64,000 nt of DNA from Pseudophaeobacter flagellatus (GTDB lineage Bacteria; Pseudomonadota; Alphaproteobacteria; Rhodobacterales; Rhodobacteraceae): the NCBI RefSeq assembly GCF_021228235.1, contig NZ_JAJQRG010000011.1, forward strand, positions 62,001-126,000, written 5' to 3'. The position numbers and the translations under genes were made by a program. Of this stretch, positions 35,759-44,905 are shown one piece after another; position 1 is the stretch's first letter, and each line of letters opens with the position of its first letter. The notes beneath the pieces were generated by a model. That model was given only the letters and a program-made list of their open reading frames with translations, was not told where the DNA came from and did no database searches.

Positions 35759-37000
35759 TCAGTTAGACGCCAATGCTTTCATTGACCGATCCGGAAAGCA
35801 GCTGGGGGCGGTTCCAGTTGCTTCTTGCCAGCGCCCCAGAGAGCGGCGGGTTTTGAAGCCAACCAGCCCATCGGCACCGCCGACATCATGGCCGAGCGCC
35901 TCTAACCCCCGCTGCATTGCGGCCACGTCAGAGCGGTAAAGCCTATCCAGCCGATCCCAGCGGGCGGTGAAATCGCCCACCCCGTATTGGATGCGGTCCC
36001 CGACATGGCCGACAAACAGCGCGTAGAGATCGCTTTTGTTGTAGTCCTTCAGCACATAAAAGTTACGGGTGACCAGAAATGCCGGCCCATGCCGCCCGGC
36101 AGGCAGCATCAAGAAACCCTGCTCGGCGCGTTCCATCGCGGGAAATGCGCGTCCAGAGACCCTTTTGATGCCCAGTTTTTCCCAATCGGCGATGGTGCGC
36201 CCCTGATCCGGGCCTTCCAGCGCGCAGGACACCGCAGCGGGGAGGGTGACCTCGAACCCCCAGTCACGGCCGCTTTGCCAGCCGTGCTGCGCCAGGAAAT
36301 ACCCAATCGACATCAGCGTATCCGCCTCTGAGTGCCAGATATCGGCGCGTCCGTCACCGTTGCCATCCGCCGCATATTCCAGATAGTTGCGCGGCATGAA
36401 CTGCGGCTGGCCCAGGGCACCGGCCCAGCTGCTCTTCATGGTGCTGGGATCTACCTGTTTGCCCTGTGCAATTTGTAGCGCGGCGATCAGCTCAGCCCGG
36501 AAATAGGATGCGCGGGTGCTCATGAAGGCCTTGGTGCCCAGTACACGAAACACATTATGCGGGATCTGGGCCCGGCCATAGGCGCTCTCGCGGCCCCAGA
36601 TCGCCAGGACGATCCGGCCCGGGACCCCGGTTTTGGCCTCAACCTGGGCGAGGGTGGTGGCATGCATCCGTGCCATCTGCCGCCCCATGGTGCTGGCGCT
36701 TTGCACTGCGCCGGGGCTGAAATATTTGGCAGGGATGCCAAATTCGGCCTGGCGCTGCTGTTTTGGCCCCTCTGGGCGGGCACCGGGGGGCACCAGATCG
36801 GGAAGATCCCAGTTCAGGGCCACGTCGGAAAAGGCGCGCTTAAATGTCCGGCGTGAGACGCCCGCGGTCTTGGCCTCGGGCCAGATGTCTTGCTGCAACC
36901 AGGTTTGAAACTGGCGCTCTACCTTGGCGCGGTTTTGTGCTGTGGCCATCAAGGGCAGCAGACACAGGCACAGGGCAAAGAGAATAAGGCGGGTAAACAT
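35759..37000 (-). CDS. Lytic murein transglycosylase (MltB family) with peptidoglycan-binding domain
   Basis: This 413-residue exported protein has signal peptide MFTRLILFALCLCLLPLMATAQ. The SLT-2/MltB catalytic domain spans about residues 30-330, with the catalytic Glu in LAIWGRESAYGRAQ and motifs WAGALGQPQFMPRNYLEYAADGNGDGRADIW. A C-terminal PG_binding_1 repeat (about 345-410) follows. It cleaves glycan strands to 1,6-anhydro-muropeptides in the periplasm. ATG 37000, with GGAG 9 bases upstream, was chosen over 37081. It is divergent from a second enzyme of the same family with the same domain order, a paralogue pair. Confidence 0.88.
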   Translation of the reverse strand: MFTRLILFALCLCLLPLMATAQNRAKVERQFQTWLQQDIWPEAKTAGVSRRTFKRAFSDVALNWDLPDLVPPGARPEGPKQQRQAEFGIPAKYFSPGAVQSASTMGRQMARMHATTLAQVEAKTGVPGRIVLAIWGRESAYGRAQIPHNVFRVLGTKAFMSTRASYFRAELIAALQIAQGKQVDPSTMKSSWAGALGQPQFMPRNYLEYAADGNGDGRADIWHSEADTLMSIGYFLAQHGWQSGRDWGFEVTLPAAVSCALEGPDQGRTIADWEKLGIKRVSGRAFPAMERAEQGFLMLPAGRHGPAFLVTRNFYVLKDYNKSDLYALFVGHVGDRIQYGVGDFTARWDRLDRLYRSDVAAMQRGLEALGHDVGGADGLVGFKTRRSLGRWQEATGTAPSCFPDRSMKALASN

Positions 37001-37179
37001 CTGCGCGGGCTCCGGTGGGGTCATTGTCTTGGCTGGCAGGCTAGCGCAGCTGCGGTCTATTTGCACGGTGTCAGATTGCACCCTCGGCGAGGAGACGCCC
37101 AGAGGTTGGGGCGTGGCTTGCGATAGATTGCAAGTGGATCAAGATGCGCTAGGGTAAAGAAAAAATAGCGAGCAGAGAT

Positions 37180-38340
37180 ATGAGTTTTTCCAAGGATATA
37201 AGCCGACGCAGTTTTGGATTTGGCCTTGCCGCCTTTGGCTTAGTGGCCTGTAGCAATGTCACCCAGGCCAATCAGGGCGGTGCGCCTGGGGCCAAGGCGG
37301 GACTGCCGCCAGATCTGCGCCCGACACCCAATACGGGCTATGACGCCTGGGTTGCCAGCTTTCAAAAACGTGCCCGGGATCAGGGAATTCCAGAGGCCAC
37401 CCTGCGGGCCGGGTTTCGCGGTGCTGGCTATCTGCCCGGTGTGATCAAGCGCGACCGCAACCAGACCGAATTCAAGCGCACGCTGGAGGATTACCTGTCG
37501 ATCGCGGTGTCCGATGAACGGGTCTCCAAGGGGCGTGCCGCCTATCAGCGGCATCAAGCCACGCTTAAATCGTTAGAGGCAAAATACGGCGTCGATGCCT
37601 CGATCATCACCGCCATCTGGGGGCTTGAAAGCTTTTACGGCGAAAGGCGCGGCGATGTGCCGGTGATTTCAGCCACCTCGACGCTGGCCTATGATGGGCG
37701 GCGCGGTGCATTTTTTGAAAAGCAGTTGATCGCGGCGCTGAAGATTTTGCAAAATGGTGATATTTCGGCGGCGAAAATGACTGGCAGCTGGGCCGGAGCT
37801 ATGGGCCATACCCAGTTTATTCCGACGTCTTATCAGGCCTTTGCGGTTGATTTCACCGGGGATGGGCGGCGTGATATCTGGTCTGAAGACCCCACGGATG
37901 CGCTGGCCTCAACCGCGGCCTATCTGGCGCGCAACGGCTGGAGCCGCGGGCAAATCTGGGGGCGCGAGGTCACTGGTGCGGCGGCTGCGGGGGCGTTGCA
38001 ACCACAGCCCGGCGGGCCGAGCTTTGCGGTGACTGGCAATTTCCGCGCCATCAAGCGCTATAATAATTCGGATGCCTATGCCATCGGGGTAGGGCATCTG
38101 GCAGATCGGATTGCCGGTGGGCCACCGCTGCGCAGCAAGTTCCCGCCTGATGCCAACGGTTTGACTAAGGATGACCGGGTGGAGCTGCAAGAGCGCCTGA
38201 CCGCAAAGGGCTTTGACACCGACGGCGCTGATGGGGTGCTTGGCCCCAAAAGTCAGGCGGCAATCAGCGCCTACCAGGCCAGCATCGGTCAGCCGACCAC
38301 GGGTGTTCCCTCGCAGGATCTTTTGCGCGGCCTGAAATAG
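37180..38340 (+). CDS. Lytic murein transglycosylase (MltB family), Tat-type lipoprotein
   Basis: This 386-residue protein has a twin-arginine motif SRRSFGFG followed by a hydrophobic stretch and lipobox LVAC, so it is a probable Tat-exported lipoprotein. The MltB domain has the catalytic Glu in AIWGLESFYGE and the motif WAGAMGHTQFIPTSYQAFAVDFTGDGRRDIW. The C-terminal peptidoglycan-binding domain is LQERLTAKGFDTDGADGVLGPKSQAAI. It is divergent from the soluble-type paralogue at 35759-37000. The two may differ in location, one membrane-anchored and the other free in the periplasm. Confidence 0.88.
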   Translation: MSFSKDISRRSFGFGLAAFGLVACSNVTQANQGGAPGAKAGLPPDLRPTPNTGYDAWVASFQKRARDQGIPEATLRAGFRGAGYLPGVIKRDRNQTEFKRTLEDYLSIAVSDERVSKGRAAYQRHQATLKSLEAKYGVDASIITAIWGLESFYGERRGDVPVISATSTLAYDGRRGAFFEKQLIAALKILQNGDISAAKMTGSWAGAMGHTQFIPTSYQAFAVDFTGDGRRDIWSEDPTDALASTAAYLARNGWSRGQIWGREVTGAAAAGALQPQPGGPSFAVTGNFRAIKRYNNSDAYAIGVGHLADRIAGGPPLRSKFPPDANGLTKDDRVELQERLTAKGFDTDGADGVLGPKSQAAISAYQASIGQPTTGVPSQDLLRGLK

Positions 38341-38494
38341 CAGCATGGCCTTTGCGCCTTGGGGCTATGGGATCTGGGGCTGGCCTGAGCTAGTTTTGAC
38401 GCTGTCTAATAAATGGGATGGTCCAGGACGAAAGAGGAACCGACTGCCAGAAAGCCAGTGTTGATGGCAATCAGGTGGAGTTTATTCGCGATAC

Positions 38495-38520
38495 GGGTCA
38501 GGATCATTGGATCCTGACCC
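38495..38520. terminator. Stem-loop between convergent genes
   Basis: The arms GGGTCAGGATC and GATCCTGACCC (11 bases) enclose loop ATTG and are followed by TATTTTC. It lies between the transglycosylase stop (38340) and the dctM stop (38538), as expected for a shared terminator. Confidence 0.7.
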
Positions 38521-38537
38521 TATTTTCATTCAGTGCC

Positions 38538-40091
38538 TTAGAACATTACGCTGGGCAGATAGGTGGCGATCGCTGGCAAGAACCAGATCAGCGCCACGGC
38601 GATAATCTGGATCAGGATAAAGGGCATCACGCCGCCATAGATATGGCCAGTGGTGATTTCCTTTGGTGCAGCGCCGCGCAGGTAGAACAGGGAAAAGCCA
38701 AAGGGCGGCGTCAGGAAAGAGGTCTGCAGGTTGATGGCAATCAGTACCGACAGCCAGACCGGATCATGCCCCATGATCATCAGCGTGGGCATCACCAGCG
38801 GCAGCACAATCACCGAGATTTCGACGAAATCGAGGAAGAAGCCTAGCACAAAGATGAACAGCATCGAAAAGACCAGCGCTCCGAGGGCTCCGCCGGGCAT
38901 CGATGACAGCAACTCATGCACCCGATCTTCGCCGCCAAGCCCGATGAACACGAGCGAAAAGATCCCGGCCGCCAACATGGTGGCAAAAATCATCGAGGTC
39001 ATGGTGAGGGTGGAATTCAGCGCCGGTTGCAGTACCTTTTGCACAACCATGCTGCGTAGGGCGAGGGCAATGGCCACCAGCCCGGCCAGCGCCAGCGCCA
39101 TATAGGCGCCGCCAAGCAGATAGCTGCCAAGCCCCAGGTCGCTGCGTTGCAGCCGCACCGGAAAGATCCCGGCTCCAATGGCAAGCAAGACAAGGCTGAC
39201 GGTGCCAATCAGGATCAACCGACGATTCGCGCCATTCTTGACAGCAGCGATCAAGGCGGCACCTATACCGCCAACCGCAGCCGCCTCGGTTGGAGAGGCA
39301 ATACCGCTGAGAATAGCGCCCAGCACTGCGAGAATCAGCAGGATGGCAGGCAGGATCGCCTGCGCCACTTCGCTCAGGGGGGGGCGTGGCATATCGGCGG
39401 GGGCAGGGGGCATGTCTTGGGGCCGGAGCCAGCCGCGCGCCAGAACATAAAGGATATAAAGCCCGACCAGTGTCAGCCCCGGCAATAGCGCTGCGGCAAA
39501 GATCTGCCCGACGGAAATGGTCTCGATGGTGAATTTGCCCTGTTCGTACTGCGCCTGCTGATAGGCATTGGACACCACATCCGACAGGATGATCAGCAGG
39601 GTCGAAGGTGGAATGATCTGCCCCAGCGTGCCCGCCGAACAGACCAGTCCCGAGGCAACACGCGGATCATAGCCCGCCCGCAGCATGGTGGGCAGGGCGA
39701 TCATGCCCATGGCCACCACAGTGGCACCAACAATCCCGGTTGAAGCCGCCAGCAGCATGCCCACCAGGATTACCGAAATGCCAAGCCCGCCGCGCAGCTG
39801 CCCAAAAGAGCGCCCCATGGTATCCAGCATATCCTCGGCGATGCGGCTTTTTTCTAGAATGGCCCCCATCAGCACGAACAGCGGAATGGCAATCAGCACA
39901 TTGTTGGTAAGCAGTCCAAAGATCCGCTGAGACATTGCCCCCAGCAATCCAAGGTTCATTACCCCCATAGACCAGCCAACAAGGGCAAAAATGATCGCTG
40001 TTCCGGCAATCGAAAAGGCCACCGGAAAGCCCGACAGAATGGCCACCATCAGGGCGCCAAACATTAGCAGATCAAGATATTCAGCCATCAC
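38538..40091 (-). CDS. dctM: TRAP transporter large permease (DctM), first system
   Basis: This 517-residue integral membrane protein of the DctM/SiaM family has FSIAGTAIIFALVGW, LFVLMGAILEKSRIAEDML and LGQIIPPSTLLIILSD, the family's PPS element. It is longer than the usual 425-450 residues. The excess lies at about 285-360, where two extra hydrophobic helices (ILIGTVSLVLLAIGAGIFPV and SYLLGGAYMALALAGLVAIAL) are inserted. The large subunit carries the Na+-coupled substrate path. It overlaps dctQ by 11 bases and is the last gene of a dctP-dctQ-dctM operon. Confidence 0.9.
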   Translation of the reverse strand: MMAEYLDLLMFGALMVAILSGFPVAFSIAGTAIIFALVGWSMGVMNLGLLGAMSQRIFGLLTNNVLIAIPLFVLMGAILEKSRIAEDMLDTMGRSFGQLRGGLGISVILVGMLLAASTGIVGATVVAMGMIALPTMLRAGYDPRVASGLVCSAGTLGQIIPPSTLLIILSDVVSNAYQQAQYEQGKFTIETISVGQIFAAALLPGLTLVGLYILYVLARGWLRPQDMPPAPADMPRPPLSEVAQAILPAILLILAVLGAILSGIASPTEAAAVGGIGAALIAAVKNGANRRLILIGTVSLVLLAIGAGIFPVRLQRSDLGLGSYLLGGAYMALALAGLVAIALALRSMVVQKVLQPALNSTLTMTSMIFATMLAAGIFSLVFIGLGGEDRVHELLSSMPGGALGALVFSMLFIFVLGFFLDFVEISVIVLPLVMPTLMIMGHDPVWLSVLIAINLQTSFLTPPFGFSLFYLRGAAPKEITTGHIYGGVMPFILIQIIAVALIWFLPAIATYLPSVMF

Positions 40092-40584
40092 GGGTCTCAG
40101 TCTTCAAAAGGATGCGCAGCACGCAGGACAGGGATTGCAAGAGCACCAGAATGCAAAAGGCGGGGATCAGGCTTTTCAGCAGAAACACGGCCTTGATGCC
40201 ACCAACGGAAATCGGCCCTTCCAAGATTTTCCAGGAGTTGGAGACCGCAGGCCAGGACCAGTAGAGCAGCATCAGCATCGCCGGGGTCAGCAGGAACAGA
40301 TGGCCAAACAGATCAATGCGGTCTTTGCCGCGTTGGCCAAGTTTGTCGTAAAAGATATCCACCCGCACATGGCCATCCTGCAACAGGGTATAGCCCGCCC
40401 CCAGCATGAACAGGGTGGCATGCATATAGAGCACCGATTCCTGCGCTGCGATCGAGGAATAGCCAAAGACAAAGCGCGCAATCACAATCAGGAACTGCGC
40501 TATAAGCATTGCCAGCGCCAGCCAGCGCACAAGAGTGCCGGTGGTTCGGCTGATGCCATCCAACATTGAGATTAATCGCTGCAT
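40081..40584 (-). CDS. dctQ: TRAP transporter small permease (DctQ), first system
   Basis: This 167-residue protein with four hydrophobic helices matches the DctQ family: LVRWLALAMLIAQFLIVIARFVFGYSSIAAQESVLYMHATLFMLGAGYTLLQDGHVRVDIFYDKL. ATG 40584 was chosen over 40638 because the extra 18 residues are charged and unlike the family. It follows dctP after a terminator-like hairpin and overlaps dctM, so permease synthesis is probably lower than that of the binding protein. Confidence 0.88.
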   Translation of the reverse strand: MQRLISMLDGISRTTGTLVRWLALAMLIAQFLIVIARFVFGYSSIAAQESVLYMHATLFMLGAGYTLLQDGHVRVDIFYDKLGQRGKDRIDLFGHLFLLTPAMLMLLYWSWPAVSNSWKILEGPISVGGIKAVFLLKSLIPAFCILVLLQSLSCVLRILLKTETRDG

Positions 40585-40640
40585 CTCTGTCCCATCTTTT
40601 GCCCGGCTCCGGTTTGTCTTGACCCAGAAAGGCCGCATTG

Positions 40641-40671
40641 AAAAAATCCGGCGCGAGAGACCCGCGCCGGA
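40641..40671 (-). terminator. Intrinsic terminator/attenuator after dctP (first system)
   Basis: On the minus strand the arms TCCGGCGCG and CGCGCCGGA (9 bases) around a 7-base loop are followed by TTTTTT. It lies between dctP and dctQ of one operon, so readthrough is expected. Confidence 0.82.
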
Positions 40672-40696
40672 CAGCTAACAGTATGATTTCAGACTC

Positions 40697-41782
40697 TTAG
40701 TACCCTAGCGCCTTGGCGCGAGCGTTCATCTGGCCGTTGTCTGCATAGCTCATATAAGACCCAACAGACTCGCGGTAGGCAAGGAAGCTCTGGGTGATGC
40801 GGCGCACCAGCTCGTCGTCGTCCTCGGCCAGCTCTGCCATCACTTCGTCGGCGGCAGAGGCCATGGCGGCCAGCACATCATCGGGCAGTTTCCTGACCTT
40901 GACGCCTTCGTTTTCCACCATCTGCTTCAGCGCCTGGGCGTGTTTGGTGGTGTATTCGGTCCAGACCGGGTTGTAGAGGCTCTCGCAGGCAAAGCTGACC
41001 GCCTGCTGCAGGTCTTCGGGCAGTTCCGCGTATGCGGTTGCGTTGACACCGCATTCCTCGGCCGAGGATGGTTCGCCAACACCGGGCCAGTAGTAGTTCT
41101 TGGCCACCTGATAGAAGCCCATGGCGCTGTCGCTCCAGGGGCCGATGAATTCGCCGGCATCCAGCGCGCCGGTCTGTAGCGCCTGGAACATGTCGCGCGG
41201 CCCCATCGACTGCACGGCCATGCCGATCTTGGAGCACATCTCTGAGGCGAGACCGGTGGTGCGGAACTTCAACCCCTTCAGATCATCAAGAGAATTGATT
41301 TCATTGCGGAACCAGCCCTGCCACTGCGGGCCAGAGTTACCACAGAGGAATGGTTTCAGGTTAAAGCGGCCATAGATTTCATCATAAAGCGCCTGACCGC
41401 CGCCATGATAGAGCCAGCCAACCTGTTCATCCGCGCGCAGGCCAAAAGGCTGCGAGCCAAAGAGCAACATACCTTTGGATTTGGAACCCCAATAGGCGGG
41501 AACCGCATGGTACAGCTCGGCCGTGCCTTCGGAAACCGCGTCAAAGACGCCGCGTCCGGGTACCAGTTCGCCAGCGGCGTGCAGCTTAACCTCGATGCGG
41601 CCACTGGATAGGGTGGTGATCCGATCCGCCAGCATCTGCGCGGCCACGCCGGGTCCAGGCAGGTTTTTGGGCCAGGCGGTGACCATGTTCCATTGGCGCA
41701 CGCCCTGCGCAGTAGCGGGGGCCGCAAGGGAGCTTGCTGCGGCGCCTGCGGCACCGATCTTGATAAAGTCTCTGCGTTTCAT
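40697..41782 (-). CDS. dctP: TRAP transporter substrate-binding protein (DctP/TakP type), first system
   Basis: This 361-residue periplasmic protein has a Tat-type signal (MKRRDFIKIGAAGAAASSLAAPATAQ). Its sequence follows TakP of Rhodobacter sphaeroides: VTAWPKNLPGPG, HAAGELVPGRGVFDAVSEGTAELYHAVPAYW, WLYHGGGQALYDEIY, WFRNEINSLDDLKGLKFRT and GALDAGEFIGPWSD. TakP binds 2-oxo acids such as pyruvate and 2-oxobutyrate; that ligand class is likely here, but the exact acid is unknown. A strong hairpin separates it from dctQ. The next gene upstream is divergent, across a 370-base gap. Confidence 0.88.
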   Translation of the reverse strand: MKRRDFIKIGAAGAAASSLAAPATAQGVRQWNMVTAWPKNLPGPGVAAQMLADRITTLSSGRIEVKLHAAGELVPGRGVFDAVSEGTAELYHAVPAYWGSKSKGMLLFGSQPFGLRADEQVGWLYHGGGQALYDEIYGRFNLKPFLCGNSGPQWQGWFRNEINSLDDLKGLKFRTTGLASEMCSKIGMAVQSMGPRDMFQALQTGALDAGEFIGPWSDSAMGFYQVAKNYYWPGVGEPSSAEECGVNATAYAELPEDLQQAVSFACESLYNPVWTEYTTKHAQALKQMVENEGVKVRKLPDDVLAAMASAADEVMAELAEDDDELVRRITQSFLAYRESVGSYMSYADNGQMNARAKALGY

Positions 41783-42152
41783 GTCGATCTCTATCCCTGA
41801 AGATTTTTATTAAGCATACGCATGAAATTTTTAAGTCTGTACATAAAAAATGTCAATTCGCCTTTGATGCGGGCAAGCATTTTAGTGTCTGGCGCGATCA
41901 GATACCTAGGTGACAAGGTGGCGTGGCCGTTGATCTATTGGGCTGCGCAGGGGGTATCTGGCTATGATTAAATTTTCAGCGGCCTGGCATTAGGATGGTG
42001 GCGAGCCATGGAGTTGATTTCACTATGAGGCCGATAATTCCACATATTGAAATTTACAACTAAAGACACTATACCCGATATCAACCCATCCCTGCCCTGG
42101 TTGGGGTCAGAGGTCAGGCTATTAGACCATCCATATGAGAGAGGGACGCCCC
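41783..42152. other. Divergent intergenic region, AT-richer than surroundings
   Basis: These 370 bases separate dctP (minus) and the AMP-ligase gene (plus). No gene is supported. It contains ATAATTC (42034-42040) and GAAATTT (42049-42055) as a loose inverted pair that resembles the candidate IclR sites at 43684 and 46819. Promoters for both genes must lie here, but I cannot place them with confidence. Confidence 0.4.
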
Positions 42153-43679
42153 ATGCAGACCCGCATCCATCACGCCTTGAACGCCGCTGCGACCGCACAG
42201 CCAGATGCGCTTGCAACGGTTGATTTTGCAGACCGCGCCTATAGCTGGGCCGATCTGGAGGGTGCCAGTGCAGAGGCTAGGGCTGTGTTGCAGGGCTGCG
42301 GGGTCGGGCCGGGGGATCGGGTGGTCCTCGTCTTTGAAAACAGCCTGGAGGCCTGCGCCTTCCTTTTTGCCATCAGCCAACTCGATGCCATTGCGGTGCC
42401 GTTGAATGCGCGGCTCACCCATGCAGAGCTGGATCGGTTGATCACCCATAGCGACCCCAGCGTGGTGGTGTTTTGCCATGCCGCGTCTGACGCGGCCGTA
42501 ATCCATGGCAAGGCCTATTCTGCGCGGTCAGAGCGAGGGCGCTTTGGCGCGGTGGGCCTGTTTCTGCGGCGTGGCAACCGGCCGGAACCCTGTTTTGATG
42601 ACCCTGATGAACAGGTGGCGCTGCTTCTTTATACTTCGGGGACCACGGGGGCGCCCAAAGCGGCGATGCTGACGCATCAAAATCTAATTTCTGCGGCGGA
42701 TGCCACCGTGAAGGTGCGCGGCATGCAGTCCGGGGACATGACCTTTCTGGCGCTACCGCTCTCGCATATCTTTGGGCTGGTCACCTTTTTGTCGATTTGC
42801 GGGTCCATGGGAAAAATGCGGCTTGAAGCGAAGTTTTCGGTCGAACGGCTCTATGCTGCCCTGCAACGTGATGTGACGATGCTGCCAGCGGTGCCGCAGA
42901 TGCATGCGCTGCTGTTTCACTATGCCCGTGAGCAAAACAAAACCAGTTATGAGGGCGGATGCCTGCGCTTTGTTTCCTCTGGCGGGGCACCGCTGGATCC
43001 AGTCTGGAAACGCGAGGCAGAGGCCTTTTATGGCCTTCCGCTGCAAAACGGCTATGGGCTGACCGAAGGTGCCGCCGGGGTCTGTAGCACCCAGAATCGG
43101 TTAGGCGACCCGGACGTAAGCGTTGGCTACCCGATGCCGGGCAGTCGGCTGCAGCTGGATTTTGACGCCATAGGCGCTACCCCGGCCGAGGGCATCGGTG
43201 AAATTCTGGTGGCCGGGCCACAGGTCATGAAGGGCTATTTTCGCGACCCAGACCAAAGCGCCAGAGTTCTGACCAAAGACGGCTTTGTCCGGACTGGTGA
43301 TCTGGGGGTATTTGATGCGCAGCAGCGGCTGCATATCGTCGGCCGTTCAAAAGAGCTGATCTTTCGCTCTGGCTATAATGTCTACCCGGCCGAGGTCGAA
43401 GCGGCGCTGACCGACCACCCCGACGTCATCATGGCCGGGGTTGTGGGGCGGCCGGCAGCGGGCAACGAAGAGGTGCTCGCCTTTGTCAAAGTGGCGCCGA
43501 ACTGTCACCTGCGCGAGGAGGATTTGGCGGCCTTTGTTCACGATCGGCTTGCCCCCTATAAACGGCCGACCCGGATCATTTTGGCGCAGCAGTTGCCGGT
43601 GGCACCAACCGGGAAGATTCTCAAATCAAAGTTGATTTCTTCTTTCACGGACCGGCTCTTGCGGGAAGTCACTGGGTAA
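42153..43679 (+). CDS. Class I adenylate-forming enzyme (acyl-CoA synthetase-like)
   Basis: This 508-residue ANL-superfamily ligase has the AMP/ATP loop LLLYTSGTTGAPKAAMLTH (about residues 155-173), the aromatic/anchor motif LQNGYGLTEGAAGVCS, FVRTGDLGVFD with the Asp, the hinge GRSKELIFRSGYNVYPAEVEAAL, and the catalytic Lys in PTGKILKSKL. It activates a carboxylic acid with ATP, most often to a CoA thioester. ATG 42153 was chosen because GAGAGAGG precedes it; 42135 is possible. It sits before a TRAP transporter and an IclR regulator and may activate the imported acid. The chain length or aromatic nature of the substrate cannot be told. Confidence 0.85.
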   Translation: MQTRIHHALNAAATAQPDALATVDFADRAYSWADLEGASAEARAVLQGCGVGPGDRVVLVFENSLEACAFLFAISQLDAIAVPLNARLTHAELDRLITHSDPSVVVFCHAASDAAVIHGKAYSARSERGRFGAVGLFLRRGNRPEPCFDDPDEQVALLLYTSGTTGAPKAAMLTHQNLISAADATVKVRGMQSGDMTFLALPLSHIFGLVTFLSICGSMGKMRLEAKFSVERLYAALQRDVTMLPAVPQMHALLFHYAREQNKTSYEGGCLRFVSSGGAPLDPVWKREAEAFYGLPLQNGYGLTEGAAGVCSTQNRLGDPDVSVGYPMPGSRLQLDFDAIGATPAEGIGEILVAGPQVMKGYFRDPDQSARVLTKDGFVRTGDLGVFDAQQRLHIVGRSKELIFRSGYNVYPAEVEAALTDHPDVIMAGVVGRPAAGNEEVLAFVKVAPNCHLREEDLAAFVHDRLAPYKRPTRIILAQQLPVAPTGKILKSKLISSFTDRLLREVTG

Positions 43680-43683
43680 ATGT

Positions 43684-43704
43684 AAATTCTACTATGCAGA
43701 AGTA
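43684..43704. promoter_or_regulatory. Candidate IclR operator upstream of dctP (second system)
   Basis: AAATTC, 9 bases, then GAAGTA, between the ligase stop and dctP. It partly matches the better symmetric AAATTC-N9-GAATTT upstream of the iclR gene itself. Confidence 0.35.
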
Positions 43705-43757
43705 CGTTCTGTATGTTAGCTAGACTCAAATGTCGTCTCGGGGAGGAGAATTTGACA

Positions 43758-44822
43758 ATGCGTTTTGTGAAAACCACAATGGGGGCCGCAGCTGTTGCCC
43801 TGTCAATGGGCGGTGTTGCAGCAGCCCAGACCACCATTTTCTATGGCCATAGCGGCCCGGCGCGCGGCACCGTGCCTGCGGCGTTGAAATGGTTTGATGG
43901 CCGGATCGGCGAGCTGTCCGACGGCGATCTGAAGTTGGATGTGCAATGGGGCGGCGCTCTGTTCAAGGCTTCTGCCTCGGTGCAATCGATCGGTGATGGC
44001 GTTGCGGATGCGGGGTCGATCATTTCGGCCTATTTTCAAAAGGAAATGGCGGCTTATTCGCTGGCGGATCTGCCTCTGGGCGGCCCTAATCCCTGGGTTG
44101 GCCTGCGCGCCACCGACCACCTGATGCGCACGGTTCCAGAGATCACGGAAAACCTGGCGCGCCAAAATTTGGTCTATATCGGCACCTTCACCGCTTCGGA
44201 TGTGAATGTCGCCTGCAAGGGCGGAGAGATCTCGTCGATTGCAGATATTGCAGGCAAGAAAGTGCGCGGTGCCGGCGTCTATGGCAAGGTCTTTGGCGAA
44301 TTGGGCGCCACCATGGTCAACCTTAGCGTTTATGATGCTTATCAAGGGCTTGATACCGGGTTGATCGATTGTACCCAGGGATATTCCTACATCGTTCCGG
44401 CGCTGAAATGGCATGAGGTCATCGATAGCTATACGGTGTTGAATTGGGGCCAGATTGGCGGCTACGGCATGTTCATGAATAAGTATAGCTATGACGCGCT
44501 GAGCGATGAGCAAAAAGCGGTGATGACTCAGGCAGGCACCGAGCTGGCCGATAAGTTTGCCCAGATCGTCATTGGCGCCAATTCCAAGGCGCTGGCCGCG
44601 ATGCGGGCGGGCGAATATGACCGCCCCGTCAAGGTGATCGAGGTTTCTGCCGAAGAGCGTGCAACCCTGAACGCAGCCACCGAACCCTTTTTGCAGGACT
44701 GGAAAGACAACGCCGCCAGTGTTGGGCTGAACCCGGATCACATGATCGAGGTTTATACGCAGGCTGTGGCTGATTTCACCGCCGAGTTCGAGGCCGAGGG
44801 CTACCCTTGGGAGCGCAACTGA
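43758..44822 (+). CDS. dctP: TRAP transporter substrate-binding protein (DctP), second system
   Basis: This 354-residue exported protein has signal peptide MRFVKTTMGAAAVALSMGGVAAAQ. The DctP fold shows ARGTVPAALKWFDGRIGELSDGDLKLDVQWGGALFKASASVQSIGDGVADAG, GKKVRGAGVYGKVFGELGATMVNLSVYDAYQGLDTGLIDC, and a conserved late WGQIGGYGMFMNKYSYDAL. ATG 43758 has GGAGGAG upstream. It lies between the ligase and dctQM in the same direction; a GAAA-capped hairpin follows the stop. It belongs to a different DctP subgroup from the first system. The ligand is unknown, probably a carboxylate given the adjacent ligase. Confidence 0.88.
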   Translation: MRFVKTTMGAAAVALSMGGVAAAQTTIFYGHSGPARGTVPAALKWFDGRIGELSDGDLKLDVQWGGALFKASASVQSIGDGVADAGSIISAYFQKEMAAYSLADLPLGGPNPWVGLRATDHLMRTVPEITENLARQNLVYIGTFTASDVNVACKGGEISSIADIAGKKVRGAGVYGKVFGELGATMVNLSVYDAYQGLDTGLIDCTQGYSYIVPALKWHEVIDSYTVLNWGQIGGYGMFMNKYSYDALSDEQKAVMTQAGTELADKFAQIVIGANSKALAAMRAGEYDRPVKVIEVSAEERATLNAATEPFLQDWKDNAASVGLNPDHMIEVYTQAVADFTAEFEAEGYPWERN

Positions 44823-44845
44823 GCTGCACCCGAACCTGATGCACC

Positions 44846-44867
44846 GGGGCAGGAGAAATCCTGCCTC
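44846..44867 (+). terminator. Stem-loop after dctP (second system)
   Basis: A 9-base stem, GGGGCAGGA with TCCTGCCTC, is capped by a GAAA tetraloop. No U-tract follows, so it is more likely an mRNA-stabilising or attenuating element than a full terminator. Confidence 0.6.
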
Positions 44868-44905
44868 GATGTTTCAACTTTCAACATATTGCAAAGGTGG
44901 CAGAT

